Assembly: GCA_947501115.1 (NCBI GenBank)
Contig: CANMVX010000005.1
Coordinates: 1 to 64,000 of the forward strand
Direction: 5' to 3'
Length of the DNA stretch: 64,000 nt
Source of the DNA: Haliscomenobacteraceae bacterium
Lineage (GTDB): Bacteria; Bacteroidota; Bacteroidia; Chitinophagales; Saprospiraceae
The notes under the pieces are model-generated. The model was given only the letters and a program-made list of their open reading frames with translations, ran no database searches and had not been told where the DNA came from. Shown here one piece after another: positions 30,401 through 39,762 of the stretch (its first letter is position 1; each line of letters starts with the position of its first letter). A program made the translations under genes and the position numbers.

Positions 30401-32172
30401 AGATAAAGAGGAATATTATTTGGATTATTTATTGCATTCACCGCTTGAATTAGACCAGCATGTGAATAAGTTTGGGGGAAATTTCCCCATTGACTACCCG
30501 TTTTTGCATGAACGTCTTCGCTAAATAAACTCAAATGATTGCTGTATTCTAATATTTTATTCAAATTAGCTATGGCTTTGTCCTTATAATTCATAATAGC
30601 CAGTGCTTCTACATGCCAAAAGGCGCAAATTAAAAAGGTAGCATCTGGCTTACCAAAATCATCTTCGTGTAAATATCTATAAAAAAGACCGTTTTCCGCG
30701 GATAATTTATCCTCTAAAGTTAAAAGTAAGTTAGTAGCTCTGGGGTCATCGGGTTTCAAGTAATGCATGGTAATCAGTTGAAGAAGACTGGCATCGAGAT
30801 TTTTATTTCCTATGGCTTGATAGTAAAGACCTGATTCCTCGTCGAAACAACACTCAATTTTATCGATAGCTTTTGATAAATTGGTTGTAGCCAGATTAAA
30901 CATTATTTTATCATCAAAAATTTCAGCTATTTTTAAGGCAGATTTACAACCTGCCCAATGAAACAGGTAGGTATAACAATGAAATTGTTTTATGCCTCTA
31001 AATTCCCATAAACCGTTGTCAGGTTCATTCATTGTTTTTTGAATCATATTTAACATGTTCCGAATGAGAGGTAGGAATTGCATTCTGGTCTTCAATGGAA
31101 TTTCATTATTGGCAAAATAGGGTAGAAGGGTAGTAATTACCTGTCCATAAATATCATTTTGAATATGTTCAAATGCTTGATTTCCAATTCTTACCGGCTT
31201 TTCATTTAAATATCCGGGTAAATTCAATTCTATTTCTTTGGGATCTCTGTCCAGGGAAATAGTGTGCAATGGTGGCCATCTTTCATCATATTTTTCATTT
31301 ATGAGAGATAAATAATGGGCATAATTTTGTATAATTTCTTTATTATTAAGAAGGTCAAACGCCAGGAGAGTGTAGTAGCTATCTCTCATCCAGCAAAATC
31401 GGTAGTCCCAATTTCTTGTTGAACCTAAAAATTCAGGGAGTGAAGTAGTTGCTGCAGCTATAGTAGCTCCGGAGTTAAAAACATGCAAATGTAAAGTTAA
31501 GGCAGAACGAGTTACCTCGTGTTTATATAAATTTGGAATGGCTAAGTTATCGATCCATGTTTTCCAATAGTTTTGCGTTTTTATGAATAAATCTTCTGCT
31601 TCAATTGCTAAATTCTGCCAATGATTTTTTTCATTGGTCATCACTAAATAAATGGGTTTATCCAAAGCAAAAAATGAGTTTTCGTCATTAAATAGATGAA
31701 TATCAGAGCAATAAAGATATATAGAGTTGTCATTTAAATGGTAATGAATGCCATTTTCATTAACTATAGGATTGTATTGTTGTTCTCCATATTGGTAAGT
31801 AGGGGTGCATTGTATTTTTATGAAATTAACTCCCTTTGTGGGCGTTATTTTCCTTATAAAGATATGAGGTCTAATTAAATCCGATGAGTTATAAAATATT
31901 GGAGCGAAATCACTTATCTCGAAAGTACCATCGTTGGTTTCTATAGTTGTTACTAGAATATTTGTATCGTCTTGGTATTGTTGAGAGGTATTAATAATAT
32001 CAGATTGAGGTATTATTTCGTAATCTCCACCATTTTTAGGATCGAGAAGATTGCCAAAAAGAAAACTGCTGTCAAAATGAGGCCAACAAAGCCAGGTAAC
32101 GTTTCCAAAATTATTTATGAGAGCAAGCCAGGAACCATTTCCAATAATTCCCATGGCATATTTGTGAGGCAT
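30397..32172 (-). CDS. Glycoside hydrolase family 15 protein (glucoamylase/trehalase-like)
   Basis: This 591-residue protein has an N-terminal beta-sandwich of about 220 residues (GIIGNGSWLALINNFGNVTWLCWPHFDSSFLFG) followed by an (alpha/alpha)6 barrel. The barrel has the GH15 landmarks STRNWDYRFCWMRDSYYTLLAF, KPVRIGNQAFEHIQNDIYGQV, GLWEFRG (with the probable general-acid Glu) and GNFPQTYSHAGLIQA near the C-terminus. Enzymes of this branch hydrolyse alpha-glucosides such as trehalose or malto-oligosaccharides. No signal peptide is seen, so it is probably cytoplasmic and may act on storage sugars. It overlaps the downstream aroK by 4 bases. Exact substrate is uncertain. Confidence 0.9.
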   Translation of the reverse strand: MPHKYAMGIIGNGSWLALINNFGNVTWLCWPHFDSSFLFGNLLDPKNGGDYEIIPQSDIINTSQQYQDDTNILVTTIETNDGTFEISDFAPIFYNSSDLIRPHIFIRKITPTKGVNFIKIQCTPTYQYGEQQYNPIVNENGIHYHLNDNSIYLYCSDIHLFNDENSFFALDKPIYLVMTNEKNHWQNLAIEAEDLFIKTQNYWKTWIDNLAIPNLYKHEVTRSALTLHLHVFNSGATIAAATTSLPEFLGSTRNWDYRFCWMRDSYYTLLAFDLLNNKEIIQNYAHYLSLINEKYDERWPPLHTISLDRDPKEIELNLPGYLNEKPVRIGNQAFEHIQNDIYGQVITTLLPYFANNEIPLKTRMQFLPLIRNMLNMIQKTMNEPDNGLWEFRGIKQFHCYTYLFHWAGCKSALKIAEIFDDKIMFNLATTNLSKAIDKIECCFDEESGLYYQAIGNKNLDASLLQLITMHYLKPDDPRATNLLLTLEDKLSAENGLFYRYLHEDDFGKPDATFLICAFWHVEALAIMNYKDKAIANLNKILEYSNHLSLFSEDVHAKTGSQWGNFPQTYSHAGLIQAVNAINNPNNIPLYL

Positions 32173-32249
32173 AGTACGTATTTAGACCTAAAGATTATAA
32201 AAAAATGTAGTATTTAACAAGGAACTTAATTTCATTGTTACAAAAACCT

Positions 32250-32257
32250 TATTTTTG
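32250..32257 (+). promoter_or_regulatory. Putative -7 box (TATTTTTG) for the DUF1573-yajC operon
   Basis: TATTTTTG lies 19 bases before the DUF1573 ATG at 32276 and matches TAnnTTTG, implying a short leader of about 14 bases. Confidence 0.5.
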
Positions 32258-32275
32258 AGCTTTTAAATCAATAAA

Positions 32276-32764
32276 ATGAGTAAAATTCTGGTATATATTT
32301 CACTGTTAGTATTTTTTTCAATGTTGAGTTGTCAAAATAACGCGACAAATGATAAAAAGGTGGAAGAAATACGGTTAGGTAGGGAACTATCTCCCTCTGA
32401 AATTATAAGAAATCCACTTGGTGAGCAAGGACTAGATACTTCACAAGTGGCTGAAATAAAATTTTCAGAGACTGAAATTTCTTTTGGAAGAATAAAAGAG
32501 GGAGAAATCGTTGAAAAATCATTTCAATTTTCAAATTCGGGAGATGTTCCGTTATATATATTGGATGTTTATGGTACTTGTGGTTGTACGGTTCCAGAAT
32601 GGCCGAGGGGTATGATTGAACCAGGTAGGGGAGGTTTTATTAAGGTAAAATTCAATAGCGAGGGTAAAACAAATGAACAAAGAAAATTAATTACGGTAGT
32701 TGCTAACACATTTCCTGTAGAAACATTACTATATTTAGACGGAATTGTCACATCAAAAAACTAA
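32276..32764 (+). CDS. DUF1573 lipoprotein
   Basis: This 162-residue lipoprotein has a signal ending in FFSMLSC (Cys19). Residues about 60-160 are a DUF1573 beta-sandwich, an Ig/ASH-like fold: ISFGRIKEGEIVEKSFQFSN, then PLYILDVYGTCGCTVPEWP and GRGGFIKVKFNSEGK. The TCGCT motif is a hallmark of the family. Its molecular role is not established. It is located at the outer or inner membrane facing the periplasm. It precedes yajC by 18 bases, an arrangement common in Bacteroidota, where the pair is usually part of a conserved neighbourhood; its other members are not seen here. Confidence 0.9.
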   Translation: MSKILVYISLLVFFSMLSCQNNATNDKKVEEIRLGRELSPSEIIRNPLGEQGLDTSQVAEIKFSETEISFGRIKEGEIVEKSFQFSNSGDVPLYILDVYGTCGCTVPEWPRGMIEPGRGGFIKVKFNSEGKTNEQRKLITVVANTFPVETLLYLDGIVTSKN

Positions 32765-32782
32765 ATTATAAATCATAAAGCT

Positions 32783-33100
32783 ATGTTTTTTTTACTACAA
32801 GCCAGCGCAACAGGTTCATCATCATGGATTAACCTAATTTTCATTGTTTCAATGTTTTTAGTATTTTGGTTGTTAATGATACGACCACAAGCAAAACGTC
32901 AGAAGGAACAAAAATTATTTCAGGAAAGCTTAGACAAGAACAAAGATGTGGTAACAAGTAGTGGAATACTTGGTAGAATATCTAAGATTGAGGACACTAT
33001 TGTAACATTAGAAGTTTCACCTAAGGTTTACATACGCGTCACTAAGAATGCCATTTCGAAGGAACTTACAGAAAATATTAATGCAACTATAGAAAGTTAA
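32783..33100 (+). CDS. yajC: Preprotein translocase accessory subunit YajC
   Basis: YajC is a small inner-membrane protein that associates with SecDF and the Sec translocon. The 105 residues show a single transmembrane segment (about 16-36, INLIFIVSMFLVFWLLMI), the conserved RPQAKRQKEQ after it, and the C-terminal DVVTSSGILGRISKIEDTIVTLEV that is typical of the family. It follows the DUF1573 lipoprotein by 18 bases in the same transcript and is followed by a terminator hairpin. No secD or secF gene is nearby. Confidence 0.95.
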   Translation: MFFLLQASATGSSSWINLIFIVSMFLVFWLLMIRPQAKRQKEQKLFQESLDKNKDVVTSSGILGRISKIEDTIVTLEVSPKVYIRVTKNAISKELTENINATIES

Positions 33101-33114
33101 TATTTTTAAAAATC

Positions 33115-33157
33115 AAAAAATCCTCCCGGGCGCTTGATACGTCTTGGAGGATTTTTT
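33115..33157. terminator. Bidirectional terminator between yajC and the HlyD gene
   Basis: AAAAAATCCTCC (33115-33126) pairs perfectly with GGAGGATTTTTT (33146-33157). The A6 and T6 flanks give a T-run on both strands, suiting the convergent yajC and hlyD-type transcripts. Confidence 0.85.
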
Positions 33158-33252
33158 AGGATTCTTATAATTCAGATAATTTACATTATGTTAAGTAATA
33201 TTTCCTAAAATAGGAATTTTTGTTTCATTTGAAAAAACTAAAATTTGATGTG

Positions 33253-34527
33253 TTAAAATAACCGCTGAATGAATCTCTTATTTTGAGTAATGATTCTGGC
33301 CATACCTGAAAGTTCTTTCTTTGTTGAAACCTTGTAACCCGTAGTCGTAACTAATCCGTTCTCAAAATAAACAGTTACCGGCGAAACTAATTTTTCGTCT
33401 TCCTCTAACGCTATACTTGAACTTGAAGCTACTTTTCCATGTATGATACCATATTTAGATGATGGATAGCTATTTAATCTAACTAATACTAACTGATTTC
33501 TTTTGATGTTACCACTTTCATTAAACGGAACGTTCATTATTCCTTTCATCTTATTTGATTGTGGCGGAATAATAATTAATAATGGTTCATCTTTATTGAC
33601 ATATTGACCAGATTTGAGAAATTTATTCGTAACCTGTACCATACCATCTGTAGGTGAAATGATCAAATGTGCAGAAATCCACTGAGATACATTAGATTTA
33701 AATTGCACAAATGCTGCATTCATTTCTGAAAGTGCGACTTCCCTACCCTTTTCACTACTAACACTTAAATTAACTAAATCAGACTTTAAATTACTGATTT
33801 TAAACTGTTTATCTTTAATTTCAGCCTCGGTAGCATTTAAGTTCGACGAAAGAACAGTTAATTTATCTCTTGTTTTATTTAATTCAGATTGTGATAATTT
33901 ATCCATTTTAACCATAGCTTCCTCATTCTTCAACTGAATTTGTGTATTTTCAATCTGTACGGCTAAATTATCCCTCAGATTTGTAGAATACTCTATACCA
34001 TTCTCTAAAGAGCTGATTTGTTTCTGTTTGTCACTTTTATTCGTTACTTCAGATATCCCTATTACCCTTAAACTATATTGATTTTGTTTATCCAGAAATT
34101 GAAATAAATATTTCTGTAATTCCCCAATACTGTAATTTTCACTAAAGGACAATGATAAAATAGATGATTGATTTATTTGTTTAACTTGTAGTAATTTTTC
34201 ATAAAGAGATAGAACATCTTGATAATTAGCCTCTGAATTATATGAAATCAATAATTGACCTTTCTTTACCTTCTGATTATGAACGGCATGTAACTTATTC
34301 AGGTATCCAGACTTAGGAGATATGAGCTTTGATGGTGGATCATTAAATGAAACAATTATTTCACTTACAACAACGTCAGGATATTGTATCCAATAGGATA
34401 ACCATATTAAAACAACGATAACAATAAAAAAAATTAAAGTACCAAATCTAAGTATCCACCTAGGGGGTGTGCCAAGAATTTCTTGAATTTCTTCGTTGAG
34501 AACCTCTATATTATTTTCATTCTTCAT
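33253..34527 (-). CDS. HlyD-family membrane fusion protein of a peptide exporter
   Basis: This 424-residue protein has a cytoplasmic N-terminus, one transmembrane segment at about 26-46 (FGTLIFFIVIVVLIWLSYW), a beta-barrel/lipoyl part (LISPKSGYLNKLHAVHNQKVKKGQLLI), a long coiled coil at about 95-270, and a second lipoyl half (IISPTDGMVQVTNKFLKSGQYVNKDEPLLII). It is the periplasmic adaptor that links an inner-membrane ABC exporter to an outer-membrane channel. It abuts the C39-peptidase ABC gene with no intergenic base and surely works with it. An outer-membrane TolC-like gene is absent from this locus. The 3' end faces a bidirectional terminator. Confidence 0.92.
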   Translation of the reverse strand: MKNENNIEVLNEEIQEILGTPPRWILRFGTLIFFIVIVVLIWLSYWIQYPDVVVSEIIVSFNDPPSKLISPKSGYLNKLHAVHNQKVKKGQLLISYNSEANYQDVLSLYEKLLQVKQINQSSILSLSFSENYSIGELQKYLFQFLDKQNQYSLRVIGISEVTNKSDKQKQISSLENGIEYSTNLRDNLAVQIENTQIQLKNEEAMVKMDKLSQSELNKTRDKLTVLSSNLNATEAEIKDKQFKISNLKSDLVNLSVSSEKGREVALSEMNAAFVQFKSNVSQWISAHLIISPTDGMVQVTNKFLKSGQYVNKDEPLLIIIPPQSNKMKGIMNVPFNESGNIKRNQLVLVRLNSYPSSKYGIIHGKVASSSSIALEEDEKLVSPVTVYFENGLVTTTGYKVSTKKELSGMARIITQNKRFIQRLF

Positions 34528-36717
34528 CTAGTATCCTAATTCCAATGTATTTTTAACTAATTGATAGTATGCACCTCTTACAAAAGACAATTCCTCATGG
34601 GACCCAACCTCAATCATTTCACCATCTTCCATAACAACGATTTGATCTGCTTTCAACACCGTACTCAAACGATGTGAAACAATAATGATGGTTTTGTTTT
34701 TAAAAGCAGCCTTTATATTTTCCAAAATCAACATTTCATTAAAGGTATCCAACGCTGAGGTAGCCTCATCAAAAAAAAGAAAGTCAGGTTCCTTATAAAC
34801 CGCTCTGGCTATAAGAATTCGTTGCTTTTGACCTTGACTTAAGCCCAGACCTTCAGGACCAATCATTGTATTGTAACCCAGCGGCAAATACTCAATGTAA
34901 GATTGTAAATTAGCTATATTTATGGATTGTTGAAGTTTACGCTTATCTATAATTTCTTCGCCTAAAGTAATATTTTTTGCAATGCTATCACTAAATAGGT
35001 GACCATCTTGCATAACTACACCAATTTTACTTCGCCATAATCTGGGATTTACAGATAATAGATTCAATTCTCCTAATTTTATATTTCCTTCGGTTGGCTT
35101 ATATAGATTTAATAAAATTTTCAATAAAGTAGTTTTGCCACTACCACTTGGACCTAGAATAGCCGTTATTTTACCATTTGGAATACCTAAATTAATATTT
35201 TTAATATTGGGGGTGGCATTTAAACCTGCATAACTAAAGTTTACATTCTCCAAAACGATATCTCCTTCAGAAGGAAAAACATTGTTATTTTCCTCTATAA
35301 CTGTTTCATTTTCTTTAAGATGGATTTCACCGATTCTTTCTAAACTAATTTTAGCATCTTGCATGGATTTTAAAAATTCAGTTAATTGATTGATCTGCAT
35401 ATTCAGCTGGCCTATAATATATTGAATGGCTACTAACATACCCAACGTGAGTGTTGTATTTAGAACACCCTGAGCAACCAGATATATAATTAACAGATTT
35501 TTAGTTTCATTGAAAAACAAAGCACCAGCTCTTTGAACTTGTTCCAGTTTTAAATTTTCTGTTTCAGTATTAAATAATTTTGCCTGAACCTTCTCCCATG
35601 ACCATCTTTTTAACTTTTCAGCATTAAATAACTTAATATCTTGCATGCCGGTAATCATCTCATTGATGCTATTTTGGTTGTCACTATTATATTCAAATCT
35701 TTTTATATCAAGCGATTTCCTCCACTTCATGAAACCTAAAACCCAAACTATATTTAACAATGAGCCAATGATAAAAATGGTAAAAATGGCTTTATTCCAA
35801 AATAGCAGGACAACACCAAAAGCAAGAAGATTCAATATTGAAAAAATAGAAATAAGCGAAGTAGAACTTAAGAATTTTTGTACCCGTTCGTGATCATTAA
35901 ACCGCTGAATTAAATCTCCTGGCAATTTAGTATCAAAAAATCTAAAGGGTAGTTTGGTTAGCTTTATAAGAAAGTCAGATAATAAACTAATATTTACCCT
36001 ACTTCCTACATGCAGTATATTCCAATTTCTAATAAATTCAACTGATATCTGGCTTATAAATAAAATAAATTGCGCAATCAGGACTAACGCTATGAAAGAT
36101 AAGTCATTGTTATTAATACCAATATCAACGATACTTTTTATAAAAAAGGGAAAAAGTAGCTGAAGAGTACTTCCCAAAAATAAACCAATAATAATCTGAA
36201 AAATAAGTGCCTTATACTGTTTAAAATAATTAGAAACATATTGCCAACTACCCTTTTGAGGTTCTTTGCCATTGAAAGTATAAAAATCAGGCGTACTTTG
36301 ACATATTAAAACGATACCTGAACTATCGATATCCGCTTCTTCACCTATCCATTTTTGGATAAATTCATCATTATTTAGTTTATATTTTCCCTGTGCAGGA
36401 TCGGCAATCCAGACCTTAGATGAATCTTGGTGATAAACGACAACAAAATGATTATTACCCCAATTTATTATACATGGTTTAGGGATAACATCTTGTAATT
36501 GAACAATATCTGCCTCTACCGCTAAAGTTTTCAAACCAATAATTTCTGCCGCCTCACTAAGATCTAAGAGAGAAACGCCATCTTTTCCAGTATTACTAAT
36601 CTCCCTTAAATACTCTAATGAATAGAAACGACCATAAAATTTGGCAACCATGCGTAAGCAAGTTGATCCGCAATCCATTGCCTCAAGTTGTGGATAGAAA
36701 GGAAACCGTTTCGGCAT
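34528..36717 (-). CDS. Peptidase-C39-containing ABC transporter (PCAT)
   Basis: This 729-residue inner-membrane exporter cleaves the leader of a peptide substrate and exports it with ATP. The N-terminal C39 protease has Gln10 and Cys16 in QLEAMDCGSTCLRM, His90 in WGNNHFVVVY and Asp106 in IADPAQG, all intact. A six-helix transmembrane domain follows at about 165-445. The nucleotide-binding domain from about residue 490 has GPSGSGKTTLLK (Walker A), LSQGQKQRILIARA (signature) and FLFFDEATSALD (Walker B). Such enzymes normally mature double-glycine bacteriocin-like peptides, but no candidate precursor gene was found nearby. It sits between an alpha/beta hydrolase gene, 4 bases upstream, and an HlyD-like gene, directly downstream. 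Confidence 0.95.
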   Translation of the reverse strand: MPKRFPFYPQLEAMDCGSTCLRMVAKFYGRFYSLEYLREISNTGKDGVSLLDLSEAAEIIGLKTLAVEADIVQLQDVIPKPCIINWGNNHFVVVYHQDSSKVWIADPAQGKYKLNNDEFIQKWIGEEADIDSSGIVLICQSTPDFYTFNGKEPQKGSWQYVSNYFKQYKALIFQIIIGLFLGSTLQLLFPFFIKSIVDIGINNNDLSFIALVLIAQFILFISQISVEFIRNWNILHVGSRVNISLLSDFLIKLTKLPFRFFDTKLPGDLIQRFNDHERVQKFLSSTSLISIFSILNLLAFGVVLLFWNKAIFTIFIIGSLLNIVWVLGFMKWRKSLDIKRFEYNSDNQNSINEMITGMQDIKLFNAEKLKRWSWEKVQAKLFNTETENLKLEQVQRAGALFFNETKNLLIIYLVAQGVLNTTLTLGMLVAIQYIIGQLNMQINQLTEFLKSMQDAKISLERIGEIHLKENETVIEENNNVFPSEGDIVLENVNFSYAGLNATPNIKNINLGIPNGKITAILGPSGSGKTTLLKILLNLYKPTEGNIKLGELNLLSVNPRLWRSKIGVVMQDGHLFSDSIAKNITLGEEIIDKRKLQQSINIANLQSYIEYLPLGYNTMIGPEGLGLSQGQKQRILIARAVYKEPDFLFFDEATSALDTFNEMLILENIKAAFKNKTIIIVSHRLSTVLKADQIVVMEDGEMIEVGSHEELSFVRGAYYQLVKNTLELGY

Positions 36718-36721
36718 GATA

Positions 36722-37540
36722 CTATAACCCGTTTTTATTTAACCAATTACAAATATAATTAAATATTTCTATTTGTTCAGGTTCATTATGTAACTCGTGG
36801 TAAAGTCCCTTTACGCCATGATAATCAATACCTGTTCTGGCAGCAAAAGCCTCGCTTGCAACGGCGTCTGTTATTTTATCATCCAAACCATGGATAATTA
36901 ATACCTTATCACTTATTTGCTTACTATAATTATCTAATATTTCTGCCCGTTGGAAAAGAATATTAGCGGCCGACAGCGTAATTTTATTATGAACTAAAGG
37001 GTCTTTTATATACCGTTCAACGACCAATTTATCTCTTGACAACCAATTAGGATCTAATTCATTACTTTGACTTAATGCTGGTAAAATACCACTAAGCCAT
37101 TTCATTAGAGATATTTTCCATGTTGGAGGAACGAGCTTAAGTCTAATCCAGGGAGCTGATACAATGACGTAATCTACTGATTTTTCTTGTTCAAGAATCC
37201 AGGTAAGGACTATATTTCCACCTAAACTATGCCCGTATAATAAAAGCGGAATTCCATCGGCTTGGTCATCAATCATTTTTTTTAACGCCGTAATTTCGTT
37301 AAAATAAAGGTCATAATTAGTTAAATGTCCTCTGGCACCAGGGCTATTACCATGTCCATAATGATCAACGCCGTAAACATTAATTAGCTGATTATTAAAT
37401 AATTTAGCCCAGTGATCGTACCTCCCAACATGTTCTCCAGCACCATGAACAAGGATTAAATTAGCTTTTGGGTTATCTATTTCCCATTTTATGCCAGATA
37501 AAGTAATTTCGCTTGACAGCGGTAAAGTGAATTTTTCCAT
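36722..37540 (-). CDS. Alpha/beta hydrolase (monoacylglycerol lipase/lysophospholipase-like)
   Basis: This 272-residue serine hydrolase has the alpha/beta hydrolase landmarks HGAGEHVGRYDHWA (oxyanion loop), DHYGHGNSPGARGH, the nucleophile Ser105 in GHSLGGN, Asp in LIIHGLDDKITD and His in YHELHNEP near residue 250. This pattern fits the monoglyceride lipase/lysophospholipase group acting on monoacyl lipids. No signal peptide is visible, so it is cytoplasmic. It precedes the C39-peptidase ABC transporter by 4 bases and is probably the first gene of that three-gene operon. Whether it contributes to peptide export or is simply co-expressed cannot be decided from sequence. Confidence 0.88.
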   Translation of the reverse strand: MEKFTLPLSSEITLSGIKWEIDNPKANLILVHGAGEHVGRYDHWAKLFNNQLINVYGVDHYGHGNSPGARGHLTNYDLYFNEITALKKMIDDQADGIPLLLYGHSLGGNIVLTWILEQEKSVDYVIVSAPWIRLKLVPPTWKISLMKWLSGILPALSQSNELDPNWLSRDKLVVERYIKDPLVHNKITLSAANILFQRAEILDNYSKQISDKVLIIHGLDDKITDAVASEAFAARTGIDYHGVKGLYHELHNEPEQIEIFNYICNWLNKNGL

Positions 37541-37616
37541 TTTTATCGTAATATAAGAAAGAGTATAGAACTAAAATTTATTAGCTTCGTTAAATTATTA
37601 AATTTAGCCAAAAAAA

Positions 37617-38537
37617 ATGCGCATTATATTTATGGGTACACCGGCATTTGCGGTCCCTACCCTATTAAAACTTCATGATTCAGGTTTTACCATCCCGGCG
37701 GTAATAACAGCACCTGATAAACTTGGGGGAAGAGGGAAAAAGGAATGGTTAACTTCAGCTGTTAAAGAAGCTGCTTTAGCATTAAATATACCTATTCTCC
37801 AGCCTACTAATCTGAAAAATGAATCGTTCTTACAAACGGTAAACGATTTAAAACCCGATCTATTCATTGTTGTAGCTTTTAGAATGCTTCCTGAGATCCT
37901 ATGGAATTTACCTCCCTTGGGAACTATAAATTTACATGCCTCTGTATTACCTGATTACCGAGGTGCCGCACCTATTAACTGGGCCATTATAAATGGGGAA
38001 AAAACTACAGGAGTAACCACATTTTTTATAAGAAAAGATATAGATACCGGACCTATAATACTTACTAAATCTATTGAGATTCTACCAGAGGATAATGTAG
38101 GTTTTTTACATGATCGCTTAATGTTAGTAGGTGCAAATCTTGTGATTGATTCTTTAAAAAATATCCTTGATCCAACTTTTGTGTCTATTCCTCAGGAAAA
38201 AGGTTCTACTAAAATAGCCCCCAAATTACAGCATGAAACAGGAAAAATAGATTTATCAAAAACAACGAAAGAGGTTATCAATTTAATTCGCGGATTAAGT
38301 CCATTTCCTGGTGCCTGGTTAACAACAACGTTAGGAGAAATAAAAATTTTATCCGCTAAAGTAGTTGAAAACAGGGTAGATTTTATGCACAAACATTATC
38401 TTAGTGATAACAAAACATTTATATATTTAAAGACTGGAGACCATTACATTTCTCTGGATAAATTTCAAATTCCAGGTAAAAAACCAATAGATGTAAAGTC
38501 ATATCTTAATGGTAATAAAGCAGATACCTGGTTCTAA
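37617..38537 (+). CDS. fmt: Methionyl-tRNA formyltransferase
   Basis: This enzyme formylates the amino group of Met-tRNA(fMet) using 10-formyl-tetrahydrofolate, enabling translation initiation. The 306 residues are of normal length. The catalytic loop is NLHASVLPDYRGAAPINWAI near residue 107, with Asn, His and the following Asp conserved. The start MRIIFMGTPAFAVPTL and the TGVTTFFIRKDIDTGPII block are typical, and a C-terminal OB-like tRNA-binding domain follows from about 205. It is divergent from the hydrolase operon and begins a short plus-strand run with an MBL hydrolase 10 bases later. No def gene is adjacent, unlike in many bacteria. Confidence 0.95.
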   Translation: MRIIFMGTPAFAVPTLLKLHDSGFTIPAVITAPDKLGGRGKKEWLTSAVKEAALALNIPILQPTNLKNESFLQTVNDLKPDLFIVVAFRMLPEILWNLPPLGTINLHASVLPDYRGAAPINWAIINGEKTTGVTTFFIRKDIDTGPIILTKSIEILPEDNVGFLHDRLMLVGANLVIDSLKNILDPTFVSIPQEKGSTKIAPKLQHETGKIDLSKTTKEVINLIRGLSPFPGAWLTTTLGEIKILSAKVVENRVDFMHKHYLSDNKTFIYLKTGDHYISLDKFQIPGKKPIDVKSYLNGNKADTWF

Positions 38538-38547
38538 ATAACTTTCT

Positions 38548-39447
38548 ATGGTTCATATTATTGATTTAAAATTTCAAAGAGCTACTGAGTCTATTGCTGC
38601 CTTTTTAATGGATTCTGAAGTAGGTCCCATTTTATTTGAAACTGGACCGTTCTCTACATTTGAGACACTTACCTTAGAAATAGAAAAAATTGGCTATGCT
38701 ATAACCGATATAAAGCATGTCTTTATTTCTCATATTCACTTTGATCATGCAGGTGCAGCATGGAAATTTGCAGAACATGGAGCTAAAATATACGTGCATC
38801 CCGCTGGTTTACCTCATTTAAATAATCCTGAAAAATTATGGGGATCTGCCGTTAGGATTTACGGTGCGTCTATGGAAAAATTATGGGGAGTAATGAAACC
38901 CATTTCGCAAGACAGACTTGTTCCACTAATGCATTTAGAAAGCATACATTTAGGAGAATTTGAAATAAAATCACTGCATACGCCAGGACACGCTATTCAT
39001 CATATTGCTTTTTCTGTAAATAACATCGTTTTTGGTGGTGATGTAGCAGGCGTTTGCATTGGCACTGGTCCCGTAGTCCCACCTTGTCCACCCCCAGATA
39101 TTCATATTGAAGACTGGTGTAAGTCTATTCAGTTACTTAGAAATATTCATCCGAAATATCTATATATAACTCATTTCGGCTTAGTACAATTGCCTGTGCA
39201 TGAACATCTTAACTCATTGGAAAACACCTTATTAGAATATGCTGACTGGGTGCTGCAGAAAATGAAAACCGAATCGGATATAAGCAAAATTATAGATTCC
39301 TTTCAAGATATGGTTGAAGAACTTTGGCTGAAAAACAAAATGGACGAACAGGTGATTATGAGATATAGTTTAGCAAACCCAAGTTTTATGACAGTAAGTG
39401 GACTCGTCAGGTATTGGACAAAAGTAAAGGGTGTAGAATGGAACTAA
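38548..39447 (+). CDS. MBL-fold metallo-hydrolase
   Basis: This 299-residue metallo-beta-lactamase-fold protein has the metal motif SHIHFDHAGA with His62, His64, Asp66 and His67, followed by His in LHTPGHAIHHIAF near residue 148 and Asp in GGDVAGV near 170. These suffice for a two-metal hydrolase site. The C-terminal 100 residues are helical with a TIHxGL-like ITHFGLVQLP block. Substrate is not evident; relatives include glyoxalase II-like and RNase-like enzymes, and this one most resembles the former group. It follows fmt by 10 bases, suggesting co-transcription, and its stop overlaps a small minus-strand gene by 4 bases. Confidence 0.88.
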   Translation: MVHIIDLKFQRATESIAAFLMDSEVGPILFETGPFSTFETLTLEIEKIGYAITDIKHVFISHIHFDHAGAAWKFAEHGAKIYVHPAGLPHLNNPEKLWGSAVRIYGASMEKLWGVMKPISQDRLVPLMHLESIHLGEFEIKSLHTPGHAIHHIAFSVNNIVFGGDVAGVCIGTGPVVPPCPPPDIHIEDWCKSIQLLRNIHPKYLYITHFGLVQLPVHEHLNSLENTLLEYADWVLQKMKTESDISKIIDSFQDMVEELWLKNKMDEQVIMRYSLANPSFMTVSGLVRYWTKVKGVEWN

Positions 39448-39689
39448 TTAACAGGTAACCATTCTTTTATAATTTCGATTGATTTTTTTATGATTTTTTG
39501 ATCAATAAAATCAACAGATTTAGATAAATTATTTTTCTCTTCCTCTACGCTAATAGACAGCTCTAATGAAGTATTTAGATGGGCCTTATTGGGCTGTGAC
39601 TTGTTTTCATATAAGTACCAATAACTGCACATACTTAAAAGTATTAGTACAATTAGCATCCATGTTTCCCCATTAAATTCTTTTTTCAC
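39444..39689 (-). CDS. Small single-pass membrane protein, unknown function
   Basis: This 81-residue protein has one hydrophobic segment at about 10-26 (WMLIVLILLSMCSYWYLY), then a polar region ending in IIKKSIEIIKEWLPVN. The membrane segment near the N-terminus with a positive start (MKKEFNGE) is consistent with a real inner-membrane protein. It lies between convergent fmt-MBL genes and the ABC ATPase and overlaps the MBL stop by 4 bases. No family is recognised. Nothing identifies its function; the coding call rests on length, composition and absence of a competing frame. Confidence 0.5.
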   Translation of the reverse strand: MKKEFNGETWMLIVLILLSMCSYWYLYENKSQPNKAHLNTSLELSISVEEEKNNLSKSVDFIDQKIIKKSIEIIKEWLPVN

Positions 39690-39762
39690 TTTACAATGCT
39701 TTAATTAACACAAATATACAATCAAAGACTAAGTAATTTCAAAAAAGGTTGCAAGAATATAG

